64,000 nt of DNA from NCBI GenBank assembly GCA_951640195.1, contig OX621167.1, positions 1,984,001 to 2,048,000 on the forward strand. The letters run 5' to 3'. The stretch is from Porpolomopsis calyptriformis (taxonomy: Eukaryota; Basidiomycota; Agaricomycetes; Agaricales; Hygrophoraceae). Positions within the stretch are counted from its first letter, which is position 1; the number at the start of each line of letters is the position of its first letter. Below the pieces are notes generated by a model. The model was not told where the DNA came from and ran no database searches. It saw only the letters and a program-made list of their open reading frames with translations. Shown piece after piece: positions 35,050-46,160 of the stretch. Both the position numbers and the translations under genes were made by a program.

Positions 35050-36215
35050 AACACGATATACATGCGCTTATTTCGTTCACTCTTGTTTCATATCCATCAT
35101 GATAAGCAGAGTGCGGTTCCCTCAATTTCGTCTGGGGAGATCAAATTATTATGGCTAGGTCAGTGGGTTTTTTTTGAGATATTTCATTGCGAGGAACCAT
35201 CTGATTTGATGGATATTCACTTCTGGGAAGCACGGAAATGTACAATCGCCTCGCATTGTCAAGTCCGTCGCCACGACGTATCAACGACGCTACTATGGAT
35301 CTCTCACTGGAAGAGGGAAAGAATTAGATTTCTGCTTAGAGAAATTCCAGAGCGACTTACCGGCCCGTTGCGCTATCCACGGCATACAAGGAATAGGGAA
35401 CTCACAGTTACATGCGAAACTATCATTCGACAAGCACGAATACTCGCACATTTTCTGGACGTCAGCTACCAACGTCGATAAGCTATATCAAAGTTCTCGA
35501 TCTTGTCGGACACCCTGATCGCGATCGGTAGGAACAAAACGCGAAACCAACCTCGGCAAGACTCCGGTCTCATGGGGGTGACGACATCGATTGGCTTCTT
35601 GCCGTCGACAACGTTCGCAGCAAGACAGTAGACTTTCTTCACTCGCATCCAATCAGTCGTCGATGGCACAAGGACCACTATACGAAAACACAAGCTGATG
35701 GCATCAGCTCAATGTCTCACCCATCTTTGGAATCCCAGTCATTAATTTCTCTCATCCTCTCGCAAATCTGGTTTCAGGAAGCCATACGAACACTCAACAG
35801 CTTATGTTTGGTCGAATATCGACCGAAATTCGGACTCTTTGTGGTGGATTCATGATGCGGGAATCTGCAAGGACAGAACCAATTTACCTCAAGTGACTCC
35901 AGTTTTCGATGTCACTTGTTGTGGACCGAATGCGAGAAGTTCATCTCAACGATCCTTGAATGAAGTATGGGACCACACGTGCGGCATGAGCTTCAAGCTG
36001 ACAAAGGCCAAATCAACTATTTCAGTGTATCTGCTGTGCCGTGGACGATACGAAGAAGCTGTGTAGCTGTGCAACCAGAGCGTCTAGGAATCAGCCAGTC
36101 TCGCGTCAGTGTCCGCTTCCAAGGACGGTACAATGAGGCAGAGGAGATGTATGAGTCGGTGTTAGCCCCCACAGAGAAAGTTCTCGTGGTCGCATCGAGG
36201 TTTTCCTTCGCCTAG
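35050..36215 (+). pseudogene. Decayed NB-ARC / TPR (STAND ATPase, NLR-like) gene
   Basis: One plus-strand frame reads ELDFCLEKFQSDLPARCAIHGIQGIGNSQ, where the P-loop Lys is replaced by Asn. It continues HEYSHIFWTSATNVDKLYQ, then VLDLVGHPDRDR with a stop (about 35528) and GGDDIDWLLAVDNVRSKTVDFL (Walker B). A winged-helix-like piece (EAIRTLNSLCLVEYRPKFGLFVVDS) precedes another stop. TPR-like fragments (CRGRYEEAV; FQGRYNEAEEMYESVLAPTEKVL) appear at 36040-36185 in shifting frames. Genes of this type in mushrooms work in heterokaryon or immune-like recognition. This copy lacks a start, has several stops and has lost the P-loop lysine, so it is a relic. Confidence 0.65.
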
Positions 36216-36389
36216 TTGGCACCAAGCTACTTCGTGCCTACAACTTGTTCCGCTGTTATAAACATACGCGTCGTAATGCCTATATACCCAGGACTGGTGA
36301 CCATCTCTAAGAATCAAGTCCACACTCCAGTTGCTGTCCGTCGATCATTCTGGCGCGTTGTCATCACGTGAGAGGTTTCTTCTGCCGTA

Positions 36390-38005
36390 ATGTCTCTCAA
36401 ACAGTCCAATACCAGTGAGAATCCTTTCTGTGAACGAGAGATGAGCAGGCACCAACGTGGTCTTGTGGACACCTGTTTCGAAGAAGGTCAGTACGAGTCC
36501 GCAATCGCAGTTTTGGACCAACTGCACTCGTCCAGGTACAAACCTGCCCCGTATGCGCTCAACTCCTTTCGTCCGTTTCATCTTTGTGACGACTTCTGCT
36601 GTTTTCCAGCTCACATATACGCCAGTTGCTGTTCATGGCATTGTACCCACATAATGATATAATCAACGAGAGGACGGAGTTAGATCCAGTCTCTCCCCGA
36701 AAAGCAGCCAAGCAACAAAAATCTCTTCCTTTTCCGTCACCAGCTGCCACTGCGGCATCACAGCGCCTCCTTGCATCTTTCGCAATTACGAATTCCCCCG
36801 CGTCGCTTTTTCGTGGATTACCCTGCTACCTTCGGAATGACCACCATTTTAATCACTTGGCGACCAACTTTGACGATGACGAAGAAGAATACTCTACCAT
36901 TGCACGACAGGCGATGTGTATAAAAAAAAGCAAGAACTGTTGGGTTATCTTGGAGGAAGGTTTTATCCCGGATAACAAGTTCGCGCCTTCTCTTCCTAGA
37001 GGCAGGAACACAAGGAAGAACGACAATCGGCAATGTTCCGCAGATATTGATGAAGAAAAACATGTCGTTGGTCGAACTGCATGGCCCGTTCTCGATTGGA
37101 TGTTGGTGGTATTCGAACGTGATGAAATGGAACAAGTGAAAGTGGGCTTGCGTGAGTCTGATTTTACTCAGGATTCGGCAACTCGTCAATTCCTTGTCCT
37201 ACTGTAGCAAAATACTCTCCCATACTTCTATCTCAAATACCTTCAAGGGGAAGTGGCACTAGTCCTCAATGGGAAGTTGATGCACCAGTTGAAATAGTGT
37301 TTTATTGTTTGAAGCAAACTGAAGAGAGGCGCAAGGATTACGGTGCTCGGTTGTTAACCTCGGTACGGTCTCTCTATCCTAGTCGATCCTTGAGGCTCAT
37401 TTTTTCTTTAGTTAATTAATCTCACTTCAACTATCCATTTAGACATGCCAGTGTTTATCACGTCCGTGTACACTCGACTGTCGTCATTCACCGCCGACGA
37501 GCTTTCTGCGCTGTTTTCCATGCTTGCTCCTTCCCTGATCATCAGCCGATTTAAGGTCGCTTTGTGTCAAAAGTACATCACATATGCTGCGACCAGCTCC
37601 GAGGCAAAACCAAAAGCGCAAGTGCGCGCCCAACCACGCAGCCTTCGTGTAGGCAGGCAACCTTCTGGACATGACGATACATATTCGAATCCTGCGTCTT
37701 CAATCGCAAGTAAACATTCCTCACCGTCATCTATCGAAATATTGCGATTATTAGAAATAGATCCAGGGACATCTCGAGACGTTTCTACGTTGTTCAGAGT
37801 AAAATTCGAGCTGTTGGTCGCATTTTCAATCTTGCAGAATCAGGTTTCAGTGGAAGACAGGGATCCGGAATGGACAAACATCCTTCGCGATGGAAGGTTT
37901 GTCAAGACTTTGGCCACTGCTTTTGAAAGCGAGGATCGGGTGGAAGGCCAACTTTATCGAGAAACTCTATTGGGTATGATGTTGGGTATGATGGCGGTCT
38001 TCTAA
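36390..38005 (+). CDS. Conserved Agaricomycete protein of unknown function
   Basis: I do not recognise a functional family, although the protein has the look of a conserved single-copy gene. The start at 36390 (MSLKQSNTSENPFCEREMSRHQRGLVDTCFEEGQYESAIAVLDQL) leads to a helical TPR-like hairpin. A 55 nt intron (about 36552-36608) joins to SHIRQLLFMALYPHND and HASPRK-like SPRKAAKQQKSLPFPSPAA. The central part is DEEEYSTIARQAMCIKKSKNCWVILEEGF and TAWPVLDWMLVVFERDE. A 56 nt intron (37151-37206) removes an apparent stop and restores YSPILLSQIPS and QWEVDAPVEIVFYCLKQTEERRKDYGARLL. A further intron (about 37361-37442) leads to MPVFITSVYTRLSSF, FKVALCQKYI and FRVKFELLVAFSILQNQ. The end is at 38005. 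Confidence 0.7.
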
Positions 38006-38414
38006 ACCGGAATGACCTTGCCTCGCATCCCTCTCAGACATTCACGATCTGTTGGATTCTGCAGCCAAGAGGTGTTGATGTGACTAGCGCCATCAGCAAA
38101 ACCTCTGTACAACTGTGGTAATGTGTAGCACCTATAATTCTTGTGCATGCGAATATGATCGGATTTCCGTATCACGTAAAATGGTACTGGCAGTGTCCGA
38201 GGTCTTCGACATCCATGGTGGCAGAGTTCGTTTGTGGCCAAAGTGTAAAGAGCTGAAGACAAATGACTCGTGCCTTCATAACGAAATGAACGACAACCCT
38301 CGGGCACGTTGACCACCAGCATCACACTTAGCAACTCCAGTAATCTTCGTCAAGACGATCTAGCCTTCGGTTTCCTCAACCATTCACAAGTAGTTCGGTC
38401 TTAAAGATTTGAAG
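38006..38414. other. Intergenic, no gene seen
   Basis: The region lies between two plus-strand genes and contains the presumed promoter of the downstream PHD/bromodomain gene. Open frames on either strand are short and lack coding character. Confidence 0.5.
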
Positions 38415-41400
38415 ATGGCGCGTGGAATTGTCTCTCCGTCGACGGGTGCATCACTTCCCGTTGTCTCCTTCGTGGAAATTCAGGATAACTGTTCAACGCA
38501 GCCAGCTGGCGTGCGCAATCAACAGGCAAGGTCTTACGGGTGTACGTGATTTGCCTCCCTTGTTCTCCTTCTGATCATCATATTGCCATGCATAGACAAC
38601 GATTTTTCCGAGTTTCGACGGCCTGACCACTACATTCGACATATTGGTACTGATGCGTTTCTGAGTAATGACCTGACGCTTATCACAGTGTTTAGAACCA
38701 CTCGAGAGTGAACTTGCTATTCAAGTCGAGTACGATATGGATGAACAAGGTCGGTGCGGTGTTTTCCTCTCAGACGTTTCATCCCCGATTGAAGAGTCAC
38801 AGACCAAGAGTGGCTGGACGCGGTGAACGCGGAGCGCAAAAAGGAGCAGCTGAACAAGGTGACGTACGAGACGTTCGAAATTGTCATGGATCGTTTGGAG
38901 AAAGAATGGTTTGACTTGGTACGTTCGTTTAGCGACCTCATTTAGTCTCAATGGTAACCCTGCCGCAGACCAAAAATCTCCCCAAGCCGGACTTGGCTCT
39001 ACCATCGGAAGACTCAACATGCGCAATCTGCGATGACTCGGAGGGCGAAAACAGTAACGCAATTGTCTTTTGCGATGGTTGCAACCTAGCTGTTCACCAA
39101 GGTCGGTCCCATCTGTTTCTCTAGCACACGTATCTCACAGTACTTTAGACTGCTACGGAGTTCCATACATTCCAGAAGGTCAATGGCTATGCCGGAAGTG
39201 CACAGTTTCTCCAGAAAATCCAGTTGTACGCCTATGTCTACCACTGTAGTCCTTCCGCTAAGTCGCACTCACATCCTCGCAAGATGTGCATCTTGTGTCC
39301 TAATGAAGGCGGTGCATTCAAACAAACCATACACGGTGAATGGGTCCATCTCCTCTGCGCCATCTGGGTTCCGGAAACACGCGTTGCCAACGACGTTTTT
39401 ATGGAACCTATCACAGGCGTTGACAAAATCTCCAAACAACGCTGGAAACTAGTTCGTTTGGTAAACTTGCTCCCGATACGTTGTCTCATTTCAATGCAGA
39501 AATGTTCTCTATGTGATATCCGTGAGGGTGCTTGCATACAATGTGCCAAAACATCCTGCTTTCTGGCATTCCATACCACCTGCGCACGCAAGGAGAAGTT
39601 TTTGATGCCCATGAAAGGGACGCAAGGGTCTGAACCGGTGTCACTCACTTGCTACTGTGAGAAGCATTTACCTGTGGGTTTGAATTGACTTTTTAGACAT
39701 CTACATCTATATTTACCGCCTTGACCGATTTCCACAGAAAGAGCAGCAGGAAGCACGTGCCGCTGCATTGGCGGCCGAAGCATCTGGAGATGGAGGTGGA
39801 AACAACAAGTCATCGAAGTCCGCTCGAGCATACGCTAAAACCTACAAACCAGGGCCGCCGCTTGTTCCCACTCTAATTGTAGATCGTATCCTTCAGTACG
39901 TCGCCAAAGTCGAGATGCTGAAGAGGACGGAGTTCATTCTTATGGTGTGTAAGTACTGGAGCCTTAAACGAGAGGCACGTCGAGGTGCACCTTTATTAAA
40001 GAGGTTACACCTGGAGCCGTGGACAGCTTCCAGTAGTCTGAAGCACCAGACGGAGGAAGAAAAGGCAATGAAACTTGAGGTGTGTTTACGAGAATGTTCG
40101 CCACTCCCACATTCTGACCTGCATTTCCAAGTATTTGCAAACTCTACGCAAGGATCTGGAGCATGTCCGTCGTTTGGTAAGATTAAGCAGAAAACGCGAG
40201 AGCCGGAAGCTCAAGCAAGCCGAAATTACTCAAGAAATTCTTTCTCACTTCCTTTTCCGTCATGAACCTCCTATGCGGTTGGCCTTCGAGAAGATCGTGG
40301 GGTAATGTTATGATCAAGTACCACGCGTTTCGTTGCTGAGATGGCTTTTAGGCATGATCGGAATGAGTACTTCAAGAATCCTGTGTCGAAAGCGGAAGTT
40401 CCTGATTATTTTGACATTGTGAAGAATCCCGTGTGTTGGGATGACATTGATGCTAAACTCGACCGTCACGAGTACTGGGATATTGAACAGTTCAAAGTTT
40501 GTTCCTTTTTTTTTTGCCCAATCCGAGATATACTGAATTTTTGACAGAATGATATAAATCTTGTCCTCGATAATGCCATCCAATACAACAAATCTGGCAC
40601 ACCGTTCTACAAAACTGCGTACAAAATACGAACCCATGCCAAGGCCATATTAAACGAACTGAACTATCTCTCATTCTCTCACGACGCCGAAACCAGGATA
40701 GTTGACGACAACGCCCAAAAGGAAACTAACAACTCGCTCGAATCCTCTCTTCCTCCTGGTGACTTGGAACCTCCTCTGGACATTCTTCAGTTGCTGGTAT
40801 CCAAAGACAGCATTAAAGATGACATCGATCTGATACTCCAAGACGACCCTGTCGTGTCGCTTTTCAATTATGAATTTGGGCAATTTAAGCCGCCACCACC
40901 GCCTCCGCCACCGAAACCCAAGGGCCCGACTAAGCGTGAGCGGAAAGCTGAGCAAGAACGTCGACGACTTGCATCAAGTAAGAAAGAGCAAATCGCACTA
41001 GATGAGTCGCCTGGTTTCCGCGCTCCCCGAACCAGACGAGCGATTGCCGCTGCCGCTGCGTGGGAGGCTGAGGCCCGAGGTAGACCGGCAGAGAATGCGC
41101 GGAAACTGGAAGAACCTCCGAGGGTAGATCACGTAGACAATCAAGGATCTTTCAAGATGTTCGATTTGGGATGGATTTTACCCCCGGATCAAAAACGTGG
41201 TGGGCGGGCGCCAGTGGAAAGACAAGCGCTACCACCGAAGAAGCGGAGTCGTACTGGTCGGTTGATTGTCATCACACTCTCGCTCCATTTTGACAGTACC
41301 ATTGAGATCTAGGAACGTCTGGTTTATCCGTATTCAGTACATCTGCATCTGATAACCAAACTCTCGATAAGGTTGTCGATGCGGAAGCCCCTGCCCCCAG

Positions 41401-42436
41401 TGATACTGGGGGGCATGAAACTAGACGGAATGAAATCGTCACCGCACGAGGCGTTACTATCATCGAAGAATTGGATACCCCTGCTATACGCCGCGAGAAG
41501 AACATGCGCCGGAAGGCGGAGAAACTTAGACTGGCCAATGCAGCAGCACCTGCCTCACAACCCCCTCCACCGACTTTACCTCCCAAGACGGCACCGCGTC
41601 CTTCTGCCGAGGGGGATTCTGACTTGAGTTCTTTGAGTGATTCTGAAGATGATAAGGAAGCGGAGGCTGCCCCAGCTCCTGTTGCGGGAGGCGTGAAATC
41701 GCAAGGTGCTGAAGGAAAGAGAGCAAGTTATGATCCTTCGGACTTTCCCCTTGAAGGAGGGACTCTTGGTATGTGTTCCTACCTAGTCGGATGGCGTAAA
41801 CTCAGCTGTGGTTATGTTCCTATCATAGTGTGGGCCAAAGCCGGTGTGTATTATCAACCACCCATCCGTTTGCATTTCTGATAATTTGGACACCCATTGA
41901 AGACACTTACCCATGGTGGCCTGCTGTTATATATGAGGATGACGATAAACGGGTTCCGAAACATATTGTGAAGCACAAAAAGACGTCTGCCCAGAGGCGA
42001 GGTATTCCTCTCAACATTGTACGATTCTATGATAAAACGTCCTATTGGTATGTTGAGTTGTGCTCGCTTTCGACCCCTCACCGTGACAAAAATTCCAGGC
42101 AATGGCTTGACCACACACGGCTCAAGCCCTTAGGCGAAGACAAAGGTGAATACTGCTTGTTTCTCAACACTAGCTAGCCTTCATCTGTTTCGTACTCGCA
42201 GCACTGGATGAACACCTTTTGTACCAGCAACGGTGGAAATCGCCCACTCTCAGGAACGATTGTCGGGTTTCATACAGGTAAGTCGTTCCGTTATGGTGCA
42301 GGAAAGGGTGGACCCTTCGATAACATTGTTTAGGCGTGCCATCGCGGAGATGGAAACAACAGGGAACGACCCGGGGGGTGTCGATGGCAGCAAGATAGCC
42401 GACATTGCTGAGATAGAAATGGCTGTTGAACAATAA
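38415..42436 (+). CDS. NTO1: BRPF/NTO1-like chromatin protein: EPC, PHD, extended PHD, bromodomain and PWWP
   Basis: This is a probable scaffold of a MYST histone acetyltransferase complex such as NuA3. The start at 38415 is [19 protein letters not shown]. An enhancer-of-polycomb-like region follows ([51 protein letters not shown]). The PHD finger is [45 protein letters not shown]. The extended PHD is [24 protein letters not shown] and C-rich [28 protein letters not shown]. The bromodomain is at about 40350-40640 ([49 protein letters not shown]). Proline- and Lys/Arg-rich linkers follow. A PWWP domain near 41826-42130 starts with VWAKA and has [12 protein letters not shown] and [14 protein letters not shown]. 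The end is [13 protein letters not shown] at 42436. It contains many introns of 50-60 nt. The symbol is by architecture. Confidence 0.9.
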
Positions 42437-42936
42437 CTGGTTTCCGACGCCGGTGAACAGTTTGTATCCACCCACTCTGGCTATCATCTGTATACTATCT
42501 TCGCCGCCCCTATGTAATTTCATAGAATACATTTGTATAATCAGTCGCGGTATATAAATGCTGAAAAATTCAAAACTTGGTGTAAAGGACTTCACAATGC
42601 TATGGCACAACTGACAGTGTGCCCATACGTGGCCCTACTTGAGAATATAGTCTACATGTTGCTGACTGTTGCCAGCTGCGCCCGATAATGCCAAATTACA
42701 AGATCTGAATGGTCAACCAACAATCATGCTGTGGCCACAGGCTGCACCTGGAAGTACCCTCATGCCATCCGGATGCACTCAGTCGTGCATCAACTGATGG
42801 TGACTGCCTACAAGTGGCACCCAATTTCTCAGCATTGGTCAAGAGCACAAAAAAACGAAAGCAACGACAACAATCTAAGCTAGGTTAGTGTCTAATTGGA
42901 AGCTAACTTGCATCCTCTCTCCATTACGTCTCTGAT
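42437..42936. other. Intergenic, no gene seen
   Basis: This is the 3' flank of the PHD/bromodomain gene. Nothing coding is recognisable before the coiled-coil remnant. Confidence 0.4.
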
Positions 42937-43780
42937 TCCAGTCTGATAAACTCGAGAAGGAAGAGAAAGAGTGCGGAATGCCTGAGGATAAGTTAAGGGC
43001 GAAGTTGACCGAGCTGGAATCGGCATAGGAGAGTTCCGGAAAATCGAGGATCAGGGAGGCGCCGAAGGCGCGATCAAATGGATTTGGAACCTCAATGAGA
43101 ATCTTGCGTCCGCACATGCCAGGATCAAGAAAATGGGTGCGTCAGAGGAGGAAGCCAATGAGAAAATAGAAAAGCTAGAGAATGAAGCCTAGAGAAAGGC
43201 CAAGTTGCGAGGCAAATGGAGGAAGCCTTGGATGCCACCGAAAAGACGATGCTGGCTGGCGAAGAGGAGCTCACGGAGCTTGAGGCCAAACACACTTCTC
43301 TGCAGCGCGAGGTTTCTGAGCATCAAATGGAGCGTCGAATGGAGCCCTCCCAGGATGAAATGTGCATCGAGTCGCTGAGGGGTGAGCTGGACAACGCAAA
43401 CAAGGAAATTGCTTGATTGATGACATGCTGAATCAGTCACCCACACGGAAAGCTATGGAGAAGGCAAAAGATATCAGGATTGAGTTGCTGGAGATGGGGA
43501 AGGACGAGCTGATGGAGAGAGTCAAGGCCCTCGGGATAGCAATAGCACTCCTAACAAGATCACCAACCCGAGCAAAATATCGCCTATTCATCGTCACATC
43601 TTGTCGATGTCTATTCGAGCTCCAAAGACCCCAGGGGGTCCACTACGAGACGTGCGTGTGACGTGCGCCTATGAGGATTTAGCTGACATTCCTGCAATAG
43701 CTGTCGTGGTTGAATAACACAGCACAAGATTCTGAATTATCTCGTTTGCAGAAGATCTTAGCCATGCCAACGAGATGACG
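42937..43780 (+). pseudogene. Decayed 3' part of a long coiled-coil protein gene
   Basis: A heptad-rich protein can be followed across frames: DKLEKEEKECG and KLRAKLTELESA, then stops; LNENLASAHARIKKMGASEEEANEKIEKLENEA, then a stop; and QMEEALDATEKTMLAGEEELTELEAKH, then a stop after DNANKEIA. DMLNQSPTRKAMEKAKDIRIELLE follows, with KISPIHRHILSMSIRAPKTPGGPLRD. LSWLNNTAQDSELSRLQKILAMP comes at 43702-43770. At least four stops or shifts and the lack of a start show decay. The ordered, SP/TP-containing end suggests a microtubule- or motor-associated coiled-coil parent, but I cannot name it. A functional copy would be expected elsewhere in the genome. Confidence 0.6.
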
Positions 43781-43955
43781 ACTCTCATCAACCATACTTG
43801 CTGAATCTAGTTGAATGTTAATGTGTAGGATAACATAGTGGGGTTGGGAACAGTGTTGAAAGACAGATGACCTACCTGCACTTACTTACCTTTTCCACCC
43901 AACCACCCACTTGCCAGAATCTAGTTAAACATTCAAGATCAATGGGTAGCACATA

Positions 43956-44040
43956 ATAGAAGGGATGTGGGATGGCATTGAAAGAGAAACAGCTTCAAGA
44001 AAGCTGTTTCTCTTTCAATGCCATCCCCCATCCCTTCTAT
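43956..44040. repeat. Near-perfect 40 bp inverted repeat (hairpin, MITE-like)
   Basis: The arms 43956-43995 and 44001-44040 differ by one base and are separated by five bases. Beyond the arms, a ~24 bp direct repeat around ccttttccacccaaccaccc is present at about 43885-43908 and 44073-44096. Confidence 0.85.
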
Positions 44041-44150
44041 TTTGCGCAGCTTGGAGAAACGGCTTACCTGCCCTTACCTTTTCCACCCAACCACCCCTTG
44101 CTGAAGTTGCGCTGTTGAATGTTGACCCCACCCTCCATCGCTCACTTAAA

Positions 44151-44205
44151 CCACTCACTCACTCACTCACTCAGGTGGCCACCTGACTCACTGACTCACT
44201 TACTC
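44151..44205. repeat. ACTC microsatellite with an adjacent palindrome
   Basis: Tandem actc units run to about 44173 and are followed by caggtggccacctg, a 14 bp perfect palindrome, then more actg/actc units. Confidence 0.75.
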
Positions 44206-45029
44206 CGTGGGTCTCGCTCTTGACGCCTTGAGTCCCGGGTCGGCAGCCTCCTCCTAGGGCCTAAGGGCGATATCCTACACATGGTAATCCTACCGACGTG
44301 ACCTCGGTACTTCTCCATGCTTTGATATTGCTGTCTCCAAGAGCATGCCAACGAGAGATGGTCAACGAGCGAGCGAGAAAGTGAAGGTTGAATGCAACGT
44401 GAGAGGGAAGCTAAAGCCGAAGTCAGCCGTAACCGATAATATCCAGTAATGGCATACCTGGGTGTAACCCGTGCATGACAAAGGTCCTGAATTGACTTGG
44501 ACAAAAGGATGCTGAGAAGAAGGGATGTAATCTGAGGTGTGGAGAACGTGTACATTACAGTGGACAACGCACCTGAGAGTCAATCCTGGTGTGATAACAC
44601 AACCCCATCACATAAAGAGGGCAAGAGACGCAATACCAATATGTACGTGCCGGCGAGTTCTATAGGAAAGAACATCAGTGTATCGGTAAAGAGGCAAGTT
44701 ACGCACGGGAGTAAATGGATGGAGTAAGAGAAGGGTCGGCAAGTGGTTCGAAACCTGGAGTAAAGAACGTGAAAATCAGCACTTTCCGGGAGAAGAAGAT
44801 GGGTGTCGGTGACTGCTTTACACATCAGCGCTAATGGTAAAGTAGCCACCGACGGAATGAAGGGACAGTGTATAGAGTGAAATAGGGATTAGGAGCGGAG
44901 GAAAAAAGGGAAGAGCGAGAAATGAAGGAGGAAGGGGTGTGGTATGGCGAGGCTGACGTCTGTTGGTCATATTTCGATACTCATACGGCGTAGGCAACTT
45001 CAGTTCCCCCATAGTCGGCTGAAAAGCGT
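44206..45029. other. Non-coding region, no gene seen
   Basis: No open frame here shows codon structure or recognisable protein sequence. The base composition is mixed, with purine-rich stretches near 44880-44940. Confidence 0.4.
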
Positions 45030-45390
45030 CAGCACTACGATCGGCTCTGGGTGGGTCGGCTCATCAGGGTCGGCACTCCCATCGGGCCTAGGTAGGTCCA
45101 TCAAGGTCCACGCTCCTGTCGGCTCCAGGAAGGTCCACCATGGTCGGCTCTAGGAAGGTCCACCAAGGTCGGCTCAAAAGGATCGGCACTCCTGTCGGCT
45201 CTAGGTAGGTCCACCAAGGTCGGCTCTCCCGTCGGCTCTGCATAGGTCCACCAAGGTCGGCTCAAAGGAAAAGACGTTCCATCGGCTCTCAGGGTGGGCT
45301 CTCTAATGGTCGGCACACCACTTCGGCTCTGGGTCCTCGGTCCAGGGAAGGTCATCCATCGGCTCGGGCAACGGTTCTCAGGCCCTACGT
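45030..45390. repeat. Imperfect minisatellite of GGTCCACCAAGGTCGGCTC-type units
   Basis: The elements cggctc, ggtccaccaaggtcgg and cggcactcc recur at irregular 20-45 base spacing at least eight times. The minus-strand reading (TLVDLPRAD repeats) is open but reflects the repeat; a T-rich tract follows at 45466-45540. Confidence 0.75.
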
Positions 45391-45680
45391 CTAAATCTGG
45401 GGAAGCAAGAAAAAAAGGGAGAGTGGTTAGCCGCAAACAAAACAGAGTCCAAACTCTCCGAGTCTTTTTTTTTTTTTCTTTTTGTTTTATCGTGATTTTT
45501 TTTTGCTTTTGACATTTCATAATTTTTTTCTTTTCTTTTCTCCGCCTGGTGGGGTTGCGACTAGGATGAGCCGTCAGTCCTGGGTTAGCCACGTCCAGGA
45601 CCAAGCGGGTTCGTCCGTCGTCGTCGTCGTCGCTTTTCGTTCTCTCGCGCGCGTCATCTGCAACATCAACTTATCAGCTT

Positions 45681-46160
45681 TTAAAACCCATTAGCGAAAA
45701 ACGCAATGGCAAGGTTCTCTTTCTCCTTTCGCCGCCTCTGACTGATCAGTTTCCCCGCGCTCTTGGTGATAGTTTTGACGCGCTTCAGTCCCTCAGACGA
45801 ACCATCGGTGGAACCTAGAACGATGTTCGCAGAGGAGACCAAAGGAGCCCGAGAGTCACTCGTCCGCACGAGCTTCTGAGAAGGGGCAATACGCATGGCC
45901 TTGGTACGCTTGAGTCCCCTAGATGAACCGTCAGTGGAACCCGGTACGGTATTCTCCAAGGCAGCGAATGGAGCCCGGGAGGTAGTCGTGAGCGGAACCA
46001 CTTGACGGGGGACAGGGCGTATGGCTTTCGCGAGCTTATAGCCGTTATTCTCCTCGCACTGGGTGAGGGCGTGGAACAAGAGATAGTTCGCATCCGTGAG
46101 CGGGTGCGTGGGGATGTTGAACATGGGAGGGTAGGCGTTGGAGTATTGGGTTTGGGACAT
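45681..46160 (-). CDS. Small basic protein with two internal repeats, unknown function
   Basis: The frame is intronless and encodes 159 residues from the ATG at 46160 (MSQTQYSNAYPPMFNIPTH). The N-terminal part includes LTDANYLLFHALTQCEENNGYKLAKAIRPVP. Two related blocks of about 40 residues follow: RAPFAALENTVPGSTDGSS with GLKRTKAM, and RAPLVSSANIVLGSTDGSS with GLKRVKTI. The C-terminus is basic (QRRRKEKENLA). No signal peptide, membrane segment or known domain is seen. The internal duplication, which is kept in frame, supports a real gene. Ser and basic residues around GLKR suggest a nuclear or regulated protein, but this is only a guess. Confidence 0.5.
   Translation of the reverse strand: MSQTQYSNAYPPMFNIPTHPLTDANYLLFHALTQCEENNGYKLAKAIRPVPRQVVPLTTTSRAPFAALENTVPGSTDGSSRGLKRTKAMRIAPSQKLVRTSDSRAPLVSSANIVLGSTDGSSEGLKRVKTITKSAGKLISQRRRKEKENLAIAFFANGF

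Noticed and set aside
37150..37210. Apparent stop in the conserved protein at 36390-38005
   Set aside because: The stop at 37205 lies in a 56 nt intron with a GTGAGT donor, and splicing restores the frame, so it is not a pseudogene.
45101..45604. A 167-residue frame over the minisatellite on the minus strand
   Set aside because: It follows from the repeat structure and a T-rich tract; no protein features beyond the repeat.
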